A stretch of DNA of 64,000 nucleotides, taken from positions 1-64,000 of the forward strand of contig NZ_JAUYAF010000002.1 of the NCBI RefSeq assembly GCF_030693625.1, in the 5' to 3' direction. Positions 34,114 through 41,700 of this stretch are shown in pieces. A program made the position numbers and the translations under genes. The notes under the pieces were generated by a model, which saw only the letters and a program-made list of their open reading frames with translations, was not told the origin of the DNA and searched no databases. Numbering within the stretch: position 1 is the stretch's first letter; each line of letters starts with the position of its first letter. Origin of the DNA: Phenylobacterium sp. (lineage in GTDB: Bacteria > Pseudomonadota > Alphaproteobacteria > Caulobacterales > Caulobacteraceae).

Positions 34114-34563
34114 TCAGGGCTTGGCGCGCACGGCGCCGCGGATGCGGACCGCGCGGGCCAGGTCGCGCTGGATCAGCGCATTGCCCGGATCCAGCTGGCT
34201 TGCCTGGGACAACAGGGCCACGGCCCGGTCGATGGCCCCGCGATTGAGCTGCTCCAGCCCCTGGGCGCGCAGCTGGGCGGCGCGGGCTGCATTGGCCCCC
34301 GGCTTGGGGGTGACGTCAGGGGCGGCGGGGCGGGGGGCGGCGGGCTTCGCCACCGGCGCCTGGGGCGACGGGCGAGGGGCGGCCGGACGCGGAGCGGCCG
34401 CGGGCCTGGAGCCGTCGGGGTTGGGGATGGGCGCCATCTTGCCATAGCCGCGCGCCGGGTCGGTCGCCGAGTCGGGCGTGGCGGCGGTGGGGCCGCTCGC
34501 GCAGGCGCTGAGCGCCAGGGCCGCGGCGAGCAGCACGAGGGGGAGCATCGGGGAGCGGGTCAT
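34114..34563 (-). CDS. Lipoprotein with Pro/Ala linker and TPR-like C-terminus
   Basis: A 149-residue lipoprotein: MTRSPMLPLVLLAAALALSA then CASGP, with the lipobox Cys near 21. A Pro/Ala-rich linker (about 45-85) leads to a helical repeat, LRAQGLEQLNRGAIDRAVAL and LLSQASQLDPGNALIQRDLA, which looks like one TPR hairpin pair. ATG 34563 overlaps the EAL stop (ATGA), so it is coupled to that gene; the kinase gene follows after 86 bases. It could be a periplasmic partner of the kinase sensor; that is inference from order. Confidence 0.75.
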   Translation of the reverse strand: MTRSPMLPLVLLAAALALSACASGPTAATPDSATDPARGYGKMAPIPNPDGSRPAAAPRPAAPRPSPQAPVAKPAAPRPAAPDVTPKPGANAARAAQLRAQGLEQLNRGAIDRAVALLSQASQLDPGNALIQRDLARAVRIRGAVRAKP

Positions 34564-36194
34564 GCGGAGCGGCGGCTTTCGGCGGCTTTCAGGCGTGGAC
34601 GGGGCGCGGCGACGCGCCAGGCGGGGGGATCGCGGACCAGACGGCGGAAGGCTTCGCCGGTCAGAGGCTTGGAAAAGTAATAACCCTGGAAAACGTTGCA
34701 TCCGAGGTCATGCAGGGTCTGGACCTCCTCGGCGGTCTCGACGCCCTCGGCCAGGATCAGCAGGTCGAGACCCCGGCCGAGCTCGATCAGGGCCTTACAG
34801 ATGGCGCGGCTGTCGCGCCGGCTCTCTATCTGGGTGACGAATTCCCGGTCGATCTTCAGTTTGTCGAAGGGCAGGTTCTTGAGGTAGCTCAGGCTAGAGT
34901 AGCCGCTGCCGAAGTCGTCGATGGCCAGGCTGACCCCCATGGCTCGCAGGTCGCCGAACAGGCGCAGGGTGCCGGTGGCGTCGGCCATGGTGGCCGTCTC
35001 GGTAAGCTCCAACTCCAAGGCCCGGGGGCTGAGGCCATGGCGCTTGAGGGTCCGCTCCACCTTCCCCACCAGGCCAGGATCCAGCAGCTGACGGGCCGAC
35101 AGGTTCACCGCCACCTTGAGATCGGCCAGCCCCTCGTCCTGCCACAGCCGGGCCTCGCGGCACGCGGCGTTCAGGACCCAGAGGCCATAGCTGTCGCTGA
35201 GGCCCATCCGCTCGACGATGGGGATGAAGCGCGCCGGCGAGATCGGACCCAGGCTGGGGTGATCCCAGCGCAGCAGCGCCTCGGCCCCGATAATCCGACC
35301 CGCCGCCAGGTCCACCACGGGCTGGAAGACCATGGTGAGCTGATCGTCGGCGATCGCCCGGGTCAGGCCCTGCTCCAGGGTGAAGGCCTCCCGCGCGATC
35401 TCGGCCGAAGGCGGCTCGGGCAGGGTGAGGTCGCCGGTCCGGGAAGTCTCGGGCCGCGCCAGGCCGGCGGTGACCCGCAGCAGAAGCTGGCCCGCGTCGT
35501 TCCCGTCGCGGGGGAAACTGACCGCCCCGGCCTCCACGGTGGGGGTGAGCAGGGTCGCGCCATCCGCCAGTTCCTGGCCGGCGACATAGACGATCGCGCG
35601 GAATTCCCTCGACGAGGCCTCCAGGTCGGGGGGGCCGCGGAACCAGACGGCGAAGCAGTCGCGGTCGATCTGGGCGATGACGTGGGCGGCGCTGGTGGCC
35701 GCGGTGAGCCGCAGGGCGAAGCGCTTCAGGGCCGAGTTGGCGGCGGCCAGGTCGAAGGCCGCGAGGCGGTCGAAGTCGGCGAACCGGATCGCGCCCAGCA
35801 GCCTCGGGCCGCAGTCGTGCGCGATGTCGGCGTGGATTTCCTCCGCCAGGGGCTCGCGGGTCGGCATGCCGGTGGTGGGATGGATGTTGGCGGCGCGATG
35901 CTTGAGCGCGTCGAAGCGGTGTCCCAGCTCCCTGAGCAGATGGGGCAGGCTGCGTGTGGAGCCACCCTCGAACAGCCGCGCCGCCAGCCGCTCGGCCAGC
36001 ACGACCTGGCTGACGACCCGGGCGAGGAGGATCGCGCCTCCGGCGAGCAGGGCGGTCGCTGCGGCGGGGTGCAGGGTCCCTGCGACGCCCCCCGAAAGCC
36101 CCACCGTCAACAGGGCGACGGACGCCGGAATAGCGACGGCGTTCGAGATCGACCACCGGCGCGCCGGGGCTTCGAAGCCGCTCTTGACCGTCAT
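34560..36194 (-). CDS. EAL-domain cyclic-di-GMP phosphodiesterase with degenerate GGDEF
   Basis: A 544-residue membrane protein. Two TM helices near the N-terminus (about 18-65), then a GGDEF-like domain without the signature (IDRDCFAVWFRGPPD where GGDEF would be), then a full EAL domain from about 290: FQPVVDLAAGRIIGAEALLR, VNLSARQLLDP, ELTETATM, IDDFGSGYSSLSYLKNLPFD, KIDREFV, LAEGVETAEE and GCNVFQGYYFSKPL. The metal and catalytic residues are present, so hydrolysis of c-di-GMP to pGpG is likely. It is the first gene of a five-gene unit ending in the T6SS-type kinase module. Confidence 0.9.
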   Translation of the reverse strand: MTVKSGFEAPARRWSISNAVAIPASVALLTVGLSGGVAGTLHPAAATALLAGGAILLARVVSQVVLAERLAARLFEGGSTRSLPHLLRELGHRFDALKHRAANIHPTTGMPTREPLAEEIHADIAHDCGPRLLGAIRFADFDRLAAFDLAAANSALKRFALRLTAATSAAHVIAQIDRDCFAVWFRGPPDLEASSREFRAIVYVAGQELADGATLLTPTVEAGAVSFPRDGNDAGQLLLRVTAGLARPETSRTGDLTLPEPPSAEIAREAFTLEQGLTRAIADDQLTMVFQPVVDLAAGRIIGAEALLRWDHPSLGPISPARFIPIVERMGLSDSYGLWVLNAACREARLWQDEGLADLKVAVNLSARQLLDPGLVGKVERTLKRHGLSPRALELELTETATMADATGTLRLFGDLRAMGVSLAIDDFGSGYSSLSYLKNLPFDKLKIDREFVTQIESRRDSRAICKALIELGRGLDLLILAEGVETAEEVQTLHDLGCNVFQGYYFSKPLTGEAFRRLVRDPPAWRVAAPRPRLKAAESRRSA

Positions 36195-36376
36195 ATGGTC
36201 GCCAATCCTGCCGGAATCCTCGTGACCCGTTTAGCGTGTGAGGATTAATCGATCATGGGCGGGGCGGGATTATCTGCCCTGCCGGCGGCTGCGGACCTGA
36301 GATCAAGAGGGTAGAACCCCGCCGCGGGTGCGGATTGGCCGCCCACCGCTGTCGTCTCCATTCGGGGTGAAGCCGC

Positions 36377-36823
36377 TTGGCAAGTCGCTATGGCCTCGAG
36401 ATCCGCGCCGCCGACAGCGTCGACGCGCCGGGGATCACAGAACTGCTGCAGGCGGCGGGGCTGTTGGCCGCCGCCGCCTTGGCCGCGCGGCTGGAGCGGC
36501 TGAAGGCTGAGCGCGCCACGATCCTGCTGGCCATCGAGTGGGGGCCGCCCAGCGGGCTCATCGTCTTCCACGCCCGCCAGACCCTGCTGGCCGATCTCCC
36601 CTGCGCCTTCGTCAGCACCTTGGTGGTCGGACCCGACGCGCGTCGCCGCGGGATCGGACGGCTGTTGTTGAAGGCCGCCTCCCAGGCGGCCCGAAGCGCC
36701 GGCTGTGGCGAGCTGCACATATCGGTTCCCGAGGGCCAGGCAGGCCTGCGCGCCTTTTGCCAGGCGACGGGTTTCGATGAGCAGGACGCAGGCTTCGTGC
36801 GCCCGCTGCGCAAGCGGAACTGA
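36377..36823 (+). CDS. GNAT-family N-acetyltransferase
   Basis: A 148-residue enzyme. The acetyl-CoA motif is seen in VSTLVVGPDARRRGIGRLLL, followed by LHISVPEGQAGLRAFCQATG. The start is TTG 36377 (LASRYGLEIRAADSVDA) with GGGGTGAAG upstream; no in-frame ATG precedes the domain. It stands alone between the divergent EAL operon and the convergent acyl-CoA synthetase (3 bases to its stop). The substrate cannot be told from sequence. Confidence 0.85.
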   Translation: MASRYGLEIRAADSVDAPGITELLQAAGLLAAAALAARLERLKAERATILLAIEWGPPSGLIVFHARQTLLADLPCAFVSTLVVGPDARRRGIGRLLLKAASQAARSAGCGELHISVPEGQAGLRAFCQATGFDEQDAGFVRPLRKRN

Positions 36824-36826
36824 CGC

Positions 36827-38398
36827 CTAGATCGCCCGGGCGCGGCCCTCCCAGTAGGGCGCGCGAACCTTGTTCCGCTGGATCTTGCCGGCCTCGGAAC
36901 GCGGCAGGCTGGTGGCGAAGTCGATCTGGCGGGGGATCTTGAACTTGGCCAGATTGGCGTGGGCGAAGGCCAGAATCTCCTGCTTCAGGGCCTCGCTGGG
37001 CTCATAGCCGGCCTTGAGCTGGATCACCGCGCGAACCTCCTCGCCGCGTTCGTCGTGGGGCACGCCCACCGTGCAGGTGTCCTCGACGGCCGGGTGCTTG
37101 ATCAGCTCGTTGTCCACCTCCTGCGGGTAGATATTGACCCCGCCGGCGATGATGGTCTCGGCGTTGCGGCCGGTGAGGAACAGGTAGTCGTCCTCGTCGA
37201 AATAGCCGATGTCACCCATTGTGAAATAGCCGTCGCGGCGGTTGGCCTCGGTCTTGGCGTCGTCCTTGAAGTAGTCGAATCCCCCCTGGATATCGAGGCG
37301 CATATAGATGGCGCCGGCGACACCGACAGGACATTCCTCGCCGGCCTCGTCCAGGATGCGCGCGGCGTGCGGCGCGGGCCGTTTGCCCACCGTGCCCGGC
37401 TTCCTCAGCCATTCCTCGGAGCTCACCACAAAGCCGACGCCACCCTCGGAACCGGCGTAGTATTCGTTCAGCACCGGCCCCCACCAGGCGATGATGGCGT
37501 GTTTCACCTCGGGCGGACACGGCGCCGCGCCATGGGTGATCTTGCGCAGGGAGCTGAGGTCGTAGCGCCCCCTCACCTCCTCCGGCAGGGCCAGCAGGCG
37601 CTGGAACATGATCGGCACGAAGTGGCCCCGCGTGATCTTGAAGTCCTCGATGGTCTTCAGGACCAGTTCGGACTCCCACTTATCCATCAGCACGGTGGGC
37701 ACCCCGTTGGTCAGGGCGCGGCGCACATCTCCAGCCAGGGGCGCGGCGTGATAGGCCGGGCCGGTGCAGAGGTGGATGTCGGTCTCGCGGTCATAGGTCT
37801 TGTCATGGCCCGGCACGACCGCCTGCGGCTTGTGCACCCCCTTGGGCCGCCCGGTGGTGCCTGACGAGTAGAGCATGGTGTAGCCGCGCACAGGATCGTC
37901 GATGTCGACGGGGGAGAACCGGGCCAGGGCCGCCTCGTACCTGACGAAGCTCGGCAGGTCCCCACCGATGGCCACCTTCAGCCCCAGGTTCGGGCACTGG
38001 CCGGCCGCCGCCACCGCGGTGGCCACATCAGCGTCGGCGAACAGGGCCTTGGCCTCGCAGTTTTCGATGATGTAGGCGATCTCGTCGGCGGTCAGGTGCC
38101 AGTTTACCGGGCTCATGCGCACCCCCACCCGCAGGGCGGCGAACAACACGTCGGCGAACTCCACCCGGTTGGAGCACAACAGGGCGATGGAGTCCCCGGG
38201 ACCCAGCCCCTGCTCCCGCAGCAGGCGGGCGATCCGGTTGGCGTTGGCGTTGAGGTCAGCGAAGGTCCGCGTGCGGCCGTTCAGCTCATGGACCGCCACC
38301 TTGTCGGGCTGCACCTGCGCCCAGACGGCGGGCGCCATCCCGACCTCGATCGCCGCGTTCAGGCGCGATTCCAGATCGCCAACCGAAGCCTGGCTCAT
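36827..38398 (-). CDS. AMP-forming acyl-CoA synthetase
   Basis: A 523-residue adenylate-forming enzyme that activates a carboxylic acid with ATP and CoA. Motifs: YSSGTTGRPKGVHKPQ (P-loop), NEYYAGSEGGVGFV, GYFTMGDIGYFDEDDYLFLT, GRNAETIIAGGVNIYPQEVD and the catalytic Lys in PRSEAGKIQRNKVR. ATG 38398 is chosen over the one two codons upstream because GGGGAG then sits at normal distance. It resembles medium/aromatic acid-CoA ligases of the FadD3/long-chain type; the exact substrate is unknown. It is transcribed alone, divergently from the octapeptide protein. Confidence 0.9.
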   Translation of the reverse strand: MSQASVGDLESRLNAAIEVGMAPAVWAQVQPDKVAVHELNGRTRTFADLNANANRIARLLREQGLGPGDSIALLCSNRVEFADVLFAALRVGVRMSPVNWHLTADEIAYIIENCEAKALFADADVATAVAAAGQCPNLGLKVAIGGDLPSFVRYEAALARFSPVDIDDPVRGYTMLYSSGTTGRPKGVHKPQAVVPGHDKTYDRETDIHLCTGPAYHAAPLAGDVRRALTNGVPTVLMDKWESELVLKTIEDFKITRGHFVPIMFQRLLALPEEVRGRYDLSSLRKITHGAAPCPPEVKHAIIAWWGPVLNEYYAGSEGGVGFVVSSEEWLRKPGTVGKRPAPHAARILDEAGEECPVGVAGAIYMRLDIQGGFDYFKDDAKTEANRRDGYFTMGDIGYFDEDDYLFLTGRNAETIIAGGVNIYPQEVDNELIKHPAVEDTCTVGVPHDERGEEVRAVIQLKAGYEPSEALKQEILAFAHANLAKFKIPRQIDFATSLPRSEAGKIQRNKVRAPYWEGRARAI

Positions 38399-38771
38399 AT
38401 CCATTCTCCCCGCCCGGCATTGAGCAGCCGGTTCGGCGTCATCTTCCGGAACCCTGCGCGATGACGCAACGGCAATCCGCAACCGCGGGCGATTGAACCG
38501 GACTTCGGACCGCAACCTGTCGTTGGGAAAAAACTGCGGAGGTCGGCAAATCCTGCCACGGCCAAGGCTGCGACATTCCACGTATTCGATTGTTTTTGAA
38601 CGATTTCTCTCATGGCGGTCGGACAGGCACAGCCCTTGCAACCACGGTTAACGGGCGCGGTCGCGACGCCCGCGTAAGGGCTCGCATGCAGGGACACGGC
38701 AGACAGAAGGACCGCACGGCGCGCCATGGCGCCCCTCGCCGCGTCTTGTCCGCCGGGGCGGGACCCGCAGC
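38399..38771. promoter_or_regulatory. Divergent promoter region, acyl-CoA synthetase / octapeptide protein
   Basis: A 373-base gene-free region that must drive both neighbours. The only AT-rich stretch is about 38575-38615. Upstream of the octapeptide protein, ribosome-site similarity is weak (GGGAC). No convincing small gene is seen. Confidence 0.4.
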
Positions 38772-41700
38772 ATGACCTCCATTGTCTCCTCCTACACCCC
38801 GGCCCAGATCGCCGGCCTGTCGCGGCAGGAACTGGAGGCCCTGACCCGCGCCGACATGGCGGCGCTGAGCTTCAGCCAGATCGGCGCCCTGACGGCGACG
38901 GGTATGGAGGCCCTGTCGGGCGAACAGCTTCAGGCCCTGTCCACCAAGCAGGTGACCGCGCTGGCGGCCACCCAGATCCGGGCGCTGTCCACCAGTCAGA
39001 TCGTCTTCAGCGCCGCCCAGCTGGCGGCGTTCAACGGGACCCAGTTCCAGGGCTTTGAAGCCGAGGACATCGCGGCCTTCACCACGACCCAGATCCGGGG
39101 CCTTACCGCTCGCGAACTCTCAGCGGCGACCGCGGACCAGGTCGACGCCTTCTCCGCCACCCAGATCGCGGCGATGAGCGCCACCCAGATCCGGGGCTTC
39201 ACGGCCACCGAGGTCGCGGGTCTCGACGATCAGCAGTTCGCCGCCTTGAGCGCGGGCCAGGTGGGCGCCCTTACCCCGACCCAGATCAAGGCCCTCAGCA
39301 CCACACAGGTCGCGGCGCTCAGCACCACCCAGGTCAAGGGCCTGACCGCAGCCGGACTGGAGGCGATGACCGCCACCCAGGTCAGCGCCCTGACGCCCGA
39401 ACAGATTCCCGCCATATCCGCCGGCGGCTTCCTGGGCTTCACCGGCGCCGATATCGCCAGCTTCAGCAGCGAACAGCTTGGCGCCCTGACGCCCACCCAG
39501 ATGGGGCGTCTGTCGACCCCGCAGGTCCGCGGCCTGACCGCGAGCCAAGTGGCAGGCTTGGCCGACGCCCAGCTCTCCGCCGTCACCACCGCCGGGATGG
39601 CGGCCTTCACAGCCAGCCAGGCTGCGGCCTTCACCCAGGCCCAAGTCGCGGCGCTCGCCACCACCCAGATCAAGGGCCTCTCTCCGGTGGCCGTGGGCGC
39701 GCTCTCCGCCGATCAGATCGATGGCCTGTCCGCCGGCCAGATGGCGGCGCTTTCGGTGACCCAGCTGCGAGGCTTCGACGCAGCCGACACCGCCTCCCTG
39801 GACGCCGCCCAGCTCGGCGCCCTGAGCACCCTCCAGACGGGAGCTTTCAACGCCACCCAGATTCAGGCGCTGAGCCCCGAGCAGCTCGCTTCGCTCACCA
39901 CGACCCAGATCAAGGGGCTCACCGCCGCCCAGATGACGGCGATGACACCGACCCAGATCGGCGCTTTCACGGTCACCCAGATTCCCGATCTGACGGTCGC
40001 CGGCCTCTCCGGCCTCACGGCGGCCAATATGGCTGGCCTGAGCACCGAGCAGTTGGGCGCCCTGAGCTCGGGCCAGATCAGCAAGCTATCGGCCATGCAG
40101 GTGCGCGGGCTGACGGCGACCCAGATTCCCGCCCTGGCCGACACCCAACTGGCCGCGCTGACCGCCGGCGGGATGGCGGGGCTCACCCCCACCCAGGTGG
40201 CGGCGTTCAGCGAAACCCAGATCGCGGCCCTGACCACCACCCAGGTCCGGGGCCTGTCAGCCGCCGCCGTCGGCGCCCTGTCCGAAGCCCAGGTCCAGGC
40301 CATGTCGGTGAGCCAGGTCGGGGCGCTCACCGCCACCCAAGTGCGGGGCCTGACGGCCACCGGGGCCGGCGCCCTGACCTCAGACCAGTTGGCGGCGCTG
40401 AGCAGCGTCCAGGTGGCCAACCTTTCGGTCACGGCGATCACCAGCCTGACCGAGACAGATATAGGCGCCCTGACGACCACCCAGGTGCGAGCCCTTAGCG
40501 CTGGCCAGATCGGCAGCCTCTCCCCCACCCAGGCGGCCGGCCTACAGGTGACCCAGCTCGCCATGCTGAGCGCACTGCAGATGAAGGGTATCGCGGCCGC
40601 CGACCTGAGCACCCTGACCGCCGAGCAGATGGCGGCCTTCTCCACCACCCAGATCGCGGCGCTTGGCGCGGGCCAAGTCCAGGCCCTGACCTCCGCCCAG
40701 GTGGCCGGTCTGAGCACCACCCAGGTGGGTGGCATGGCGGCCACTCAGATCGCCGCCTTCACCTCCGCCCAGGTCGAGGCCCTGGCCTCCACCCAGCTCG
40801 CCGCCATGACACCGGGCGCTTTCACGGGCCTCACCGCCACCAATATGGCCCAGCTGCGCACCGAACAGCTGGGAGCGCTCACCATCACTCAGATCACCAG
40901 GCTGTCGGTCTCGCAGCTCCAGGCCCTGGGCGACACCCAGATCGCTGGCCTGGCCGACACCCAGCTCACCGCCCTGACGGCCCCGGAACTGGCGTCCCTG
41001 TCGGGAACCCAGGTGGCGGCCTTCACCCAGCAGCAGATCGCGGCGCTAACCACCACCCAAATCCGCGGCCTCACCGCCACCAGCCTCGGCTCGTTGACGC
41101 CTGAGCAGATCGGCGCGCTGTCGAGCACCCAGCTTCAGGCCCTCACCACCGCCCAGCTCAAGGGGTTCACCACCACCGAGGCGGCGTCCCTGACCACTGC
41201 CCAGTTCGCCGCCCTGTCGGAGACCCAGGTGGCGGCCCTGTCGGCCAACGTCATCGGCGGCTTGACCCTCGACGAGGTGGCGGGCCTGAGCACCAGCCAC
41301 CTGGCGGGCCTGTCCACGGCTCAGGTGGGGGCGCTGTCGGAGGAGCAGGTCGCGGTCCTGTCGACCACCCAGCTCGGCGCCCTGGGCGCCACCCAGATGC
41401 GAGGCCTGACCAGCGAGGCCCTGGCGGCCCTCACCGCCAGTCAGTTCGCCACCTTCTCGGCCACTCAGATGGCGGCCCTGACCGCCAACCAGATCAGGGG
41501 CTTCACCGGCGACGAGATCGACGACATGACGTCCGAGCAGCTGGCCGGCCTCACGGCGGCGCAGCTCACCGGCCTTTCGGCCACGGCCATGGCGGCCCTG
41601 TCCACCACCGACGTCGCGGCGCTGACCGCCACCCAGATCAAGGGCTTGGCGGCCACCACACTGGCGGCCTTCTCTTCGGAGCAGCTCGGGGCGCTATCGA

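Noticed and set aside
38399-38727. Minus-strand frame continuing upstream of the acyl-CoA synthetase
   Set aside because: No homology-like features and no ribosome site; the synthetase start at 38398 has a proper GGGGAG.
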